Assembly: GCA_964058845.1 (NCBI GenBank)
Contig: CAXKVR010000483.1
Coordinates: forward strand, 1 to 31,818
Length of the DNA: 31,818 bases
Source of the DNA: Carex sylvatica
Taxonomy: Eukaryota; Streptophyta; Magnoliopsida; Poales; Cyperaceae
Direction of reading: 5' to 3'
Part shown: positions 21,901-31,818 of the stretch, piece by piece
Numbering within the stretch: the stretch's first letter is position 1
How the letters are laid out: each line of letters starts with the position of its first letter
Made by a program: the position numbers and the translations under genes
Notes under the pieces: generated by a model
Seen by the model: only the letters and a program-made list of their open reading frames with translations
What the model was told of the DNA's origin: nothing
The model's database searches: none

Positions 21901-24900
21901 AGAAATGGTGCTGTTATCACTAGCTATGTAATGCTCAGTTTATTTTGGATGAGACTTCTCTTATTAAGAGCGAGTGCTATACATGATCATTCACAAATTT
22001 TCAAGAGTATATATAATATATTGAGGTTTTGTAGGTGATAAAAGGATATTTTCCTGCAATAATTTTTATCCTGATGTACATTAAACATGTAGGTGTTGCT
22101 TACAATGCACATGCCGGTGCATTTAAGAACCTTCAGATTCAGTAATGCGTCACTTTTTGGTATTTATTATTTCTCTATATTATCTTACAATTCTGGTATT
22201 TCATTGCCTCGCTATACATTCATTTTCTACAATGTTACAACCGAGGCCCCAATTTTTCTGCTTATAACATGTTTTGCTAGCAAAGGAAGTCTGTTAAACT
22301 CCTACACCTTTAAGATATTGAGAATTTCATCTGTGTAACATTGAAGCATCCATAAGTAACCTTTTCAACTTAATACTGGGATCTTGTTCTTATTATTTCA
22401 TTATCTTTGTATCATCCAAAAGTATATTTGCTTATTCAAGTCAGCCATATTAATAGTTTTACAAAAGCAAGCAAAGGTTGGTACTTAAAAGTATAATTTG
22501 CTTTTTCATACTTCATTCAAAATACATGGTTTTTGTAAGCTACCTTTGTTAGCAAGGACTGGTCCATCCTTACATTTCCACACACACAAAAAAGCTAATT
22601 ATTACCAAGTATTGCAATTTTAATTCCAGTTTTGGGAAAGCGCTGTTTAGTTAAAATTCTATAGTTTGAGTGGCTCGCTTTTAATAACCTCTTTAGATCC
22701 ATTGTGCTTGCTTTTCTCATTTAATATGGTTTATTGTTTAGCTAAGAAATCAGACAAGGGCATCGATGTAGTTTCATCATTTTGCAATAAGCACAACACA
22801 TCAGAAGATGAATTGAGGAGTATTCTGGAAAAGACCAATCGTCTGATAGAGAATCTTTTGAAGAAGAAACCAAGCCCAATTTCTGATTACCTTGAAAAAG
22901 AAGCCCTAGATTCCATTGATCCAGGTACATAATGCTCCTGTTATGACATGATTATATGTTTGCTCTTGCTGTCGATGGATGCTCCACATTAGAGATAGGG
23001 GTTGCAATTTATTGCCTGAATACTTTAAGAAAATTTATAATTGGTCAAGAAACCTGTCACTGTCAGGTGAGACCTCCACTGCCAGCCATAGGGTTGAGAA
23101 ATTCTGAGATCCTGACATAGTGGACTCATCTGGTTAGCCCAAACCAGGTTGGTCTAGGGTGTATATAAGAATGTAGAACCCTAAAGCTACCTTGCACTGT
23201 CAGCTTATTTATGGAGCAACTAACTGTTGAGTAAAATTTTTAAACAGAACGTTTGACTTACTTTGAGGGTCTCCTGGAGGAGAAATCATGCAAGTTGAGT
23301 ATAGAGTTATTAGAAAAGGAGTATGACTGTGCAATCAAATATAAAGGAGAAATAGATGAGCGAGTTTTTCTCAACGAGGAAAATAGTCTTCTCGGCAGTG
23401 GAAGTCTTTCTGGCGGCGGTCTTAATATCTCTGGATCAAAGGTCGGTCTCTCTCTTTGAAAACCTTGGCAATGGGGTCGGTCTCTCTCTCTCTCACACAC
23501 ACAGCCAGACAAGTCTCAAGAAATTCATAGCATGTTTATAGTCAACTAAAATTATGGCAATTATTTCAAATTTCTCTTAATAGCTGAGACTGTTTAATTT
23601 GTTTAATTTTTTTATTGCAGCTTTTGATATATTTGTATTTTAATTTACTTTTTAATTTGTATTGACAACTGCAACTAAAAAGTAGAAAAACCATGAAACC
23701 GTAAAAGTGATAAAAATTAAATGTTAAACCTCATTTGAAGTGTTGATTGTTAAAGCCTGTCTCAATTAACACTGCTTTGCAGTATTTACCTCAAAACAAG
23801 TGAAATAGACAAGGCAATTTTGTGCACAAGGAGCTGAGAAATTTTGCTCCAAGTGCAAGTGATGAGAAACCACATCTGCCTTCAATTGATTGATATCGTG
23901 TGAAGGATTTGCTAATTTTGTCTTTGTTTCATCTTATTGCATTGTGATGTACAGAGAAAATGTGATTCATTTGCTTCGCCGGTAAAATCTGTCAGCAACA
24001 CAATGTCCCCACATTGTGGGCCTGGGCCCACCTCTCCTTCGACCACAGTGCACCACCTGTCACCCTTCACCCCAGTGAGCACGGCCATGACCACTGCCAA
24101 GTGGCTCCGCACTTCCATCTCCCCTCTTCCTTCCCAACCTTCCCCTACCCTCCTAAAGTTCCTCTCTTCTGATCTTAGTGCCAATATAACCAGACGTGCT
24201 GAAATGATCCTTAGGTCAATCTTCAATCCCACAAGTAGGTTGGATCCAATCTGGGCAGAGCAGAGGAAAACTGAGGCCCAAAAGCTGTACTACAAGGTAC
24301 TTGAAGCCACATGTCTAGCTGAGTCAGGTCTCCGGAATGGTTCCAAGGTGGCAGATCTGGTACCACTTCTGGCAAATGAAAGGTTTCATAGGTGCATGTT
24401 GGCGTGCTCTGCTGAGCTGGTACTTGCCACTCACAAGACAGTCGCTCTCATGTTCCCGGCTGTGCTAGAGAAAACAGGCATAACAGCTTTTGATCTGAGT
24501 AAGGTTATAGAAGGGTTTGTGAGACATGAGGAGACACTGCCAAGGGAATTGAAGAGGCACTTGAATGGATTGGAGGAGAAACTTCTAGAAAGCTTATCAT
24601 GGGAAAAGGGGTCGGCCTTGTACAACTCCTTAGTTGTGGCAAGACCAGGACTTGTTGGTGAAATACACAGGCTCGGGTTGTTAGCTGAGCCGATGCCATC
24701 TCTTGATTCGATTGCAGCCAACTTGAACTTGACACATGGCAGTGTTGGCCTCCCACCATTGCCATTTCCAAAGACAGACTATTTATCTGGTGAGTACTAA
24801 ATATACTATAGCACCCTGTGTACATATACAAAGACAGGCACCGAAATCCTAATTTCTGTTGTTATTGTTTTTTGATAAAAAAGGGGATTTGCGGTCACCG

Positions 24901-27900
24901 AAGAGGCCGCGTGTAGAACAACGAAGTCTACTGGTTGATCAGACCCAATTAAAATCGCCATTAAGAGAACACCTTCAGACAGTTTGTAGTCCCCTCAAAT
25001 CAAAGCTATTGCCACTTCAATCTTCTCTTGCAAGGTTGCTGATTATCTCATATCTATTAATGTACATGGTTTTGCATACCACTCTGGGCAGTAGTGCTAA
25101 TAACTTTTATGTTGAGCATTTGCCAGACATTAGAGGGGTAATCAAAATAGACATGGCAGAACTTATTGTAACTGTTTGGTACTCTGTCGGTCTCTTCCTT
25201 GTGGTTTTCATACATTAGGTTTATAGCTATGTTCTGATCTGGTTGAAAAAATCTACAAAGAAGCACAAATGGGTCCTTAAAAAAGGAAACTCTGAGGTCT
25301 ACAACCAGAAAATACCAACAAGTAAACAAAACCTTGGTCTGAAATTGTTGCTTGAAATTTCATTTAGTACTTAGCTTAGAATACTGGGAGGATTTATTTG
25401 TACCTCATGGAGGTGCCCTACTGTTAAAGACATTTATTTCCCATTTTTCCAAAGGAGCTAAACAGTAAGAGAAAATGAAAGTTGGGTGGCTACTGTTAAA
25501 GACATCAGGATAGGAGGGTATAGATTTTGTTTTTACATGTTTAATATGGGTAAATCTATAACATGATATTGTAAGAATTTAAAGTTGGAAAGTGATAAGA
25601 ACATAATAAAAAGTTTGTATGCAGCCCAACAAGGCCAAATCCAGCAGGTGGCGGCCAAACTTGTGCAGAAACCGGCATTGAAATTTTCTTCAGCAAGGTC
25701 CAATTCTTGAATTTACTCTATTATATAGCTTTTTGTACCTTAAATTCAAGTATTCCATCCCAAGTTAACCATTTCTGCTAAAGTATTCTTCTTTCGAGTT
25801 TGAAGTTTTTGCATTGACTGGGCCTATGTAATGGTCTCAAATTGCAATTAATTTAAGGAATTTTTAGAATTGCGACTTTCATGAAAGTATTTCCTGTTGC
25901 AAGTTGAGAATTTAGCACAGTGAGAAAGTGCCAAATATCCCATCAACTCATAAGCAATTTCATTTGCTTTGTTTACATTATTTCAGGACATGGGTGTTCA
26001 ACAAAATTTCTATCAAACACCAATTGTGCTTATGCTCAATTAGTTTAAAGTCAGTTTTAATTTGAAGTATAGGTTTCTTTTCTGGCAATAATGAAAATAG
26101 AGGGCTTCTTCTGTAAGATGCCTTGAACTTTTCATTTGACTAATTTTATAGTCAATTGATGTAGATCTCAAAGCTGACGGCAATAAGGATAAGAACAATG
26201 TGTGAGAGAATGGGACTATCTCAAGATGTATTGGAGAAAGTGTTTTGCCTTGTGCAACGAATTCTTACAGAAAATACATTTCTTTTCTTCAACCGCCACA
26301 TTGATCAGATTATCTTGTGTAGCATATATGGTCTCTCCAAGGTACATTTTTTTATTCGTTTACCTCCATCAGAACTTAAAGTACCTGGTTTCTCCTTAAG
26401 TTGTCAAGAAAAGTTAAAAGCTAATAGTAATAAATGGCCAAGTCCAGCTAGATTATCTTGTGTTGCATTTAAGGCATTAAGAAAAAAGGGAGCCAAAACC
26501 CTTTTTCATAGGGGTAAAAACATAAGGAGCATTTAGTATGGGGGGCCTTATAGTGACACAGCAAGGAAATTTTGTCATTCAAGGCCATTTACAAACCAAA
26601 TCACTTTAATATTTGAAAGTGGGGTCAGAATTTGTGATGTGTATAGCTTGTATTTTGTGCGATTCAGGGGGCACGCAAAATAGTCTTTGGTCCTCTTCCC
26701 TTAGGTAATGGTTGTTTGGTTTGACCAGCTCCTGCACCTTGGTCTAAACCTGATACCATGATGTTTTGGAAAGATCAAATGGAAAGCAAGTTTTCAAGTT
26801 TTTCAATGAGTACTTCTTTGTATTTATAAGATACAATTCTGTGTTTTTTTTGGTGTAGATCTCTAACTTGAGCTTGACTTTTAAGGAGATTATATTCAAC
26901 TACAGAAAGGAACCACAATGTAAATCTCAGTCGTTTCGTAGTGTCTTCATTCACTGGCCTTCTCGAAGCAATACTGGGGTATGTACCTTATGGACTTTGG
27001 ATATGTTAGATTGACAACAAACTATTTGACAAACACAACAACTGTTTAACACCTATTGAAATAAAAAATTAAAATTGTTGATATGTTCTCTATTGTTTAG
27101 ATAGGCCACACTAAATTTGGTGTTCTTTTGGCCATGCATCAAGTGAATTGAAAAATTAACGACTCAATCTATCAGCAATTGATCAGTTGCCAAATGATTC
27201 TCAAATTGCATGAAATTTATTTCAATTTATATTAATTTGGTTGTCGGTTATTAGAGTTGTTAAATAAGTTTGGTTGCCAATATATCTCTTCCAAACTGTT
27301 TATCTTTAAAGGCTTATTCTGCATTTCCACCCTTGTACCAATCCAGATTTCCATAGATGCTACTTTTACAAACTAGTATATAAGTTCCATGCAATATATA
27401 TCTTGTACAACTGTACATATGATTTAGTGTTGGAGTCATGTTTTGCTAGGGTGGGCATTTGCTCCTCCCTACAACTGTATATATATTTGTTCTGGCCCAC
27501 TCTTAAAATGTTTTCTGGTTTCACCCCTGTATCCACTAGGTTAGTACATGTTTTTTTATGCAAAAAGGCTCTCATAAATGTATCTAACTTGTGTAAATTG
27601 TTTTGGAAATAGAAAACTGGAGTGGAGTATGTGGATATAATAACCTTCTACAATGAGGTGTTTGTCCCTACCGTCAAGCCTTTGCTAGTTGAGCTGGGCC
27701 CAACCTGTCAGAAACGTAACAATAAGCCTGTTGAAGAAAGAAGCACAGCAAATGGTACGTGGGAGATAGATATAACCACTGTTGGGTTGTTCTGTAGCAT
27801 TGACTGTTCAGCAACTTTTGTTGCATCTCGACTTTTGTTGGTAGCACAAAGATTGAAAAGGCAGCACAAAAACCAACAGAAATTCCTAATGCAGGATCAG

Positions 27901-29174
27901 CTTTATTTAATTTCAGGCCAAATATATGCACTATAGCCTCCCTTTACCCAGAAAAGGAAAAAAAAGAAAGAGAAGCGTAAGAACATAAAAAAGCCATGCC
28001 TCTGCAATGGGACCAGCTTTTGGCCAACTGTTTTTCAGTGGTGCATTGTCATAAAAATGATCTCTTCTCTATTTTTCTGTTCTTTCTATACAGGAGGACA
28101 ACAACTGCCTGGGTCTCCTAGGGTATCCAATTTCCCAAACATTCCAGATATGTCTCCCAAGAAAGTTTCTGCCTCCCACAATATCTATGTCTCTCCTCTT
28201 AGATCATCCAAGGTTTAATTTCTAATCTCATGTAGAAAACCCTTACTACAGCTGTCAGATATAGTACCAGTGCATGCTGGTAGATCTCCTTGGTGATTTC
28301 TCTATTGGGAATTCAAACTTGTCTAGCATGCCAATACACTTCACACCAGTCAGTAATGGTACACTAAATGGGTGGGTGGGGACCACATCCTGGATGAATT
28401 GGAAATTTTTTGTTCATTTATTTTAGACCTTGTACTTCTTTTGAATAGTTTTTTTTTTCCATGTCTATTGCAGATGGATTCCTTACGTTCCCCTAGCTCC
28501 AAGAGTTACTATGCATGCGTGGGGGAGAGCACGCATGCATATCAAAGTCCTTCAAAGGATTTGACTGCCATAAATAACCGTCTCAGTTGGTATGTACATC
28601 CATTGATTTCAGTATTTTGATTTAGTGTGAACGTGTTCCTAGTACCAAATCCTTGCGTTTATATATTTGGTATTTTCTAGGACAAAACAAGAAAGAAAGA
28701 TATCTATTTGAGTATTTACATGGTAGCTTTCATTGTTTAACCCTGCAAAACCTTGAAGAGTTATACATCCTTTGAATAGATATCACATACAGGATTGAAG
28801 GCATCATTATTTTGTAGAGGTGCATGAGTAGGGTAATATAGTAGTCTTAAGGTTTTTTCAGAGCTATATAAGAAATCGTGTCAGTGAGATAAGAAAACAA
28901 AAATAGATGCTCAAGTACATCACACGTAATATGTTACTGGAAGTATAATTTCATCTCTTTTCATATCCCCTATCAATGGTAGTCTGGAAATGTCAAATTT
29001 TTCCTAAATTCCCTTTTGAAACAAAAGATTTCTCACATTTCTGTACTTTTATGATTTGACAGTGGGAGAAAAGTCAATGAAAAATTGAACTTTGACATGG
29101 TAAGTGATTCAGTTGTTGCTGGCACCTTTGGGCACCAAAATCCCATCAAGATCAAGAGCGAACCACATGTTTAA
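18902..29174 (+). CDS. RBR: Retinoblastoma-related protein (RBR), 18 exons, 975 aa
   Basis: Nuclear pocket protein that represses E2F-DP targets at G1/S and acts in stem-cell and differentiation control. Exons: 18902-18982, 19887-19991, 20326-20456, 20663-20759, 21011-21057, 21317-21494, 22093-22159, 22742-22924, 23248-23441, 23955-24789, 24884-25034, 25625-25697, 26165-26341, 26859-26978, 27613-27754, 28094-28212, 28474-28589, 29063-29174. All are GT-AG and in phase (2,928 nt). The start is supported by an in-frame TAG three codons upstream. The N-terminal cyclin-like region spans about residues 15-330 ([35 protein letters not shown]). Pocket A spans about 400-580 ([34 protein letters not shown]). 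Pocket B spans about 697-840 ([26 protein letters not shown]). The C-terminal part has [17 protein letters not shown] and ends IKIKSEPHV. More than a dozen Ser/Thr-Pro sites suit CDK phosphorylation. The N-terminal exon is short and a pocket A loop is shorter than in cereal RBR1. Which paralogue it is remains open. Confidence 0.96.
18983..19886 (+). repeat. RBR intron 1 with CT tract and a tandem duplication of about 190 bp
   Basis: A (TC)n run starts right at the donor (18987-19008). Further in, 19381-19551 and 19576-19742 are direct copies with about 195-bp spacing. They share GTTTGATGAAAATTWAATCTTTC, GTTTGTTTAGTGTTCAGT and GAGTTTTATTG.ACATGGAT. The copies have diverged by scattered substitutions and short indels, so the duplication is not recent. 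Confidence 0.85.
28510..28541 (+). other. Perfect 12-bp hairpin inside RBR exon 17
   Basis: TATGCATGCGTG (28510-28521) and CACGCATGCATA (28530-28541) are exact inverted repeats around the 8-base loop GGGGAGAG. They encode the conserved [11 protein letters not shown] stretch of the RBR C-terminal region. Part of the symmetry follows from the protein sequence; the codon choices complete it. Confidence 0.9.
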
Positions 29175-29784
29175 AAAACTAACTAGCTGACATGCCACTT
29201 TAGTATAGCTTCTTTATCAGCTTCTGGTCTTATTTATTGGGAGTCCTTGTGTGAGCTGCATTTTTGTTTATATATTCTATTGTCTTTTCCTTTATGATAT
29301 CTGTATGCGTGAAAGCGGCCCCTTGAATTCCCCAAAGTACTTGAGGCTTTGATATGTAGTTAATATCTGTTGTATGGATATGTTAATTAAAGCTGCTAAT
29401 TTAGTTACTCGCTGTTGTGAATTTGGGACATTGGAAAACCATTCTGGTGTCCTTTTGTGAAGAGATTTTTCATGCAAGTTTTTGGTTTTAAGCATTTGGG
29501 ATCAAACTCAGTCACAGCAATGTTGTGCAAATTAAGGGTTTTTGGATGGCATGTCGTTTTGCCGTCATGTGGCCTCGTATCCCTAAAGTTGTTTCCATTG
29601 GAGTTTAACATATCAGCACTGTTGACACAACAATATCCGCTGTGGCACGCGTAATTTCACTCTTGTAAGACATTCAACATCCATCAGAAAGCGAATTACC
29701 ATTATAATTTTGTTTTTGACAGCAACTGCAGTCATGTTTTAATTTCTTGCTCCTGTTAATTTGATCGATCATTTTTTTCGGGGT
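29175..29784 (+). other. RBR 3' UTR and downstream sequence
   Basis: There is no open coding sequence with family resemblance after the RBR TAA. The region should hold the 3' UTR. Two open frames here (29457-29654 plus; 29292-29611 minus) lack splice and family support. Confidence 0.5.
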
Positions 29785-30220
29785 GATGAGGTGTACGTTA
29801 TAGCTTATTTTTTTTTAAATAGAATTAAATTTAATTTTTTTAATGAAACAAGCATTATTGATTTGGATTCTACAAAAAACGACAGTATTGATATTAGTAT
29901 TGGTGGAGGCACAGATATTTGTTCCACTGATTTGCTGGATCGGTGGATTTCTAGTCATATTATATAGAATTGAATTGATTTAATTTTCAAGTTTTCAACA
30001 GAACAAGTACCATTATGTGAATTGATTTAATTTTCAATAGTATTTGTTCTGTTGAAAACTTGAAATATTTAAAATTGATTCTATTTAAAAAAATAATCTT
30101 GTAGCTTTCTTGTAGCTATCATGTATTTTTGAAAAACTTGAAATATTTAAAATTAATTCTATTTAAAAAAATAATCTAAAACATCTTGTAGCTTTCTTGT
30201 AGCTATCATGTACTTTTGTT
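29785..30220. mobile_element. Small foldback repeat between RBR and the SURNod19 gene
   Basis: The left part TGTACGTTATAGCTTATTTT with AAATAGAATTAAATTTAATT resembles the complement of the right part (GTACATGATAGCTAC, then AAATAGAATTAATTTT). Inside, TCAAGTTTTCAACAGAACAA (29987-30006) and its exact complement (30044-30063) form a 20-bp stem. The stretch AAAACTTGAAATATTTAAAATT with TTGTAGCTATCATGTA occurs twice in tandem (30055-30137 and about 30133-30217). The ends and target duplication are not resolved. Confidence 0.55.
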
Positions 30221-30453
30221 GTTCAAGGTGGCAAATACTCAAATATACTCTAAATTGATCCTAAAATAAAAAATTTCTAGTGTACTCATGGAAACTTTTA
30301 AAATAGCTAATTCCTCTGTGAAAACATCTTAATATTCTATCTCTTCACTGGTATTTTGGTCTGAGCATCAAGCATAAAAGCACAAAATTTACAGCTTTAT
30401 TCTACCATATACAACTCTTGACCCCTCAAATTACACCAAATGCATCCTTCATT

Positions 30454-31818
30454 TCAGGAGATGACGGCTCCTGGCAATGCCTCATATTTGTTCTTGTGGT
30501 ATAACCGCGAAAAACCCATTGTGGCAATAGAAATTAAACTTACACCAGCAACAAGCACTGCTCCTGTCTTCACAGACATCTCAATGCACCCTATTAAATT
30601 TTACCCAAAGAAAAAAGGTGTTAGAAGGAACAAAACTAGAAGCTTAGTAGTTAGTACCATTCCATTTGCCAGTGTTGAGATTGTACCAAAGAGATTCATT
30701 ATTTGATGTTACAATGGTCAAAGACAACTAAACTAGACGAGCATCGGATGAAGAACTTTTACAATATTTTATTTTATAGTACTGCAGTTTTTATTGGGGA
30801 CTAATTATGTCTGATTTTTCATATGACATAACATGAAAAGAACTCTCCACTTGCTAAACTATCTTAAAGGACTTGAAAGTGTGTGCAAGTGTGTGTCTGT
30901 CTCTGTGTGTGTATGAGTGAGTGAGATAGAGAAAAAGAGGAACAGAGAGTTTACAAGAAATGAGAGAATTGAAGCAGATCATATTTTTCGGTGGGGCCGG
31001 CGGCAGTTGTTCATGTTCTGCGACCAAAATGTAGAAGAGATTCATGACACCAGTGTGCATTTGGTTGCTACTATAGTTGGAAATCAGGGTTAGGGTTTCT
31101 CCATCTGCTATCTTCACCGAGCCAGGTTTTGGATAGCATGTTGACATCCCCACTATGTAATTGGCCTCATTTCCTGCATCTTTTCCTTCTCCATAGCTAG
31201 GAATAGAGGTGCATAGGTGCCTTCCATCCTAATTCATTTGTGCAAATTAATCACACCAGAGAAAAAGCTCATGAAGCAAAAATGAGGAGAAGTTGCATGG
31301 TCTTATATATCACCACTTTCGTTGACATTGATGGGTTGTAGTCTTGGAGAACATGATATTTTGGCTTCGATTGTATTGTGAGGTTTCAATACCGAATTTC
31401 CATCATAGAGGCAAACTTCCTCATGCACTCTGATGGCTCAAAAGGTGCAGGTCTTTGAACCATTTTTTATTTTCCCAAATATTATTAGACTCCGAGATTT
31501 TACAGAACTACCAATCTTGCTGTTGCATGTTGCATAGCATAACATTCAATTTCAGACGTAAAAATACTCTATTCCTCTTATTATTTTTTTATTGACCAAT
31601 AATATATTAAAGGCAATTCAACTTCTTATAAATGTTTAAGAAAAAAGAAGAAGCAATAACTGAAATATTACCTGGCCGTATAATGCAGAGCCAGCCCCGC
31701 CAGAATGCTGGTGGGCCACACCATAAATTATATCACCACCATGTGGGATAACCAATCTTGTAATCTTCTTATCAACACAATCTCCATTTGCCCTTTCTTC
31801 TGAATTACATTCTTTCAC
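30454..31818 (-). CDS. SURNod19-like protein (stress up-regulated Nod 19), 3' part
   Basis: Last three exons on the complement: beyond 31818 to 31672, 31228-30955 and 30590-30454, in phase, 558 nt giving 185 C-terminal residues plus stop. The first holds GGDIIYGVAHQHSGGAGS and ends LYGQ. The second starts DGR, then holds YIVGMSTCYPKPGSVKI, SNYSSNQMHTGV and FYILVAE, all typical of the plant SURNod19 family, whose biochemical role is unknown. The third encodes a short hydrophobic segment (TGAVLVAGVSLISIATMGF), then basic residues and YEALPGAVIS. This suggests a C-terminal membrane anchor with a short tail. The donor after 30955 (CTT|GTAAAC) is weak; without it the frame would read through to a stop at 30854 with an unrelated tail. 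The N-terminal part lies outside the window. Confidence 0.85.

Noticed and set aside
23912..24831. Minus-strand open frames of 96 to 108 codons
   Set aside because: They lie opposite the large RBR exon 10, whose plus-strand reading is unmistakable; they are shadows.
24859..25218. 119-codon plus-strand frame as a separate gene
   Set aside because: Its first part is RBR exon 11 (SPKRPR...PLQSSLAR); the rest is read-through of the following intron.
26198..26536. 112-codon frame as a separate gene
   Set aside because: It is RBR exon 13 extended into its intron past the GTACAT donor.
30440..30706. 88-codon plus-strand open frame
   Set aside because: It runs antisense to the last SURNod19 exon and its intron and shows no known domain.
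1..31818. tRNA, rRNA genes or CRISPR arrays
   Set aside because: No cloverleaf with A/B box motifs, no rRNA core sequence and no regularly spaced direct repeats of CRISPR type were found by eye.

Overview
This is a flowering-plant nuclear genome window. It is AT-rich, its genes carry many GT-AG introns, it is full of miniature inverted-repeat and foldback elements, and its three recognisable genes are plant families. The lineage cannot be fixed from the sequence alone. All exon models below were built by hand: reading frame and splice phase were followed across each junction and compared with remembered family features. No alignment or transcript data were used.

Layout. (1) 1-4.6 kb: an unrecognised pair of exon-like segments (1257-2488) and a decayed glycolate oxidase copy (3404-about 4540) that keeps its intron positions but is broken by frameshifts and stops. 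(2) 5.3-7.5 kb, minus strand: a complete four-exon gene for an h-type thioredoxin of the N-acylated (h9-like) class, 138 aa, with a 200-bp sequence present three times in tandem in its first coding intron. An orphan plus-strand exon (8130-8339) lies upstream of it. (3) 8.4-18.3 kb: a transposon graveyard. Several foldback elements have exact or near-exact 9-bp target duplications, the signature of Mutator-like transposition, and some are nested. A 1.9-kb LTR-like insertion has split an older miniature element. No transposase or reverse transcriptase coding was seen. (4) 18.9-29.2 kb, plus strand: a complete 18-exon retinoblastoma-related (RBR) gene, 975 aa, with two canonical E2F motifs upstream, a possible upstream ORF and a short N-terminal exon. 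(5) 29.8-30.2 kb: a small foldback repeat. (6) 30.45-31.8 kb, minus strand: the last three exons of a SURNod19-like gene (stress up-regulated Nod 19), running off the right edge.

How the genes relate. Plant nuclear genes are independent units, so no operon logic applies. RBR is the G1/S repressor that binds E2F. The E2F motifs in front of it fit the feedback control known for plant RBR genes. The thioredoxin is a membrane-associated disulfide reductase, and the SURNod19 protein is a secretory or membrane protein of unknown biochemical role. RBR and the SURNod19 gene are convergent; the thioredoxin gene and RBR are transcribed divergently with about 11 kb of repeats between them.

I found no new multi-gene system. 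The most notable material is the density of 9-bp-duplication foldback elements, one of which sits between the two E2F motifs of the RBR promoter, together with the glycolate oxidase relic and a perfect 12-bp hairpin inside an RBR exon.
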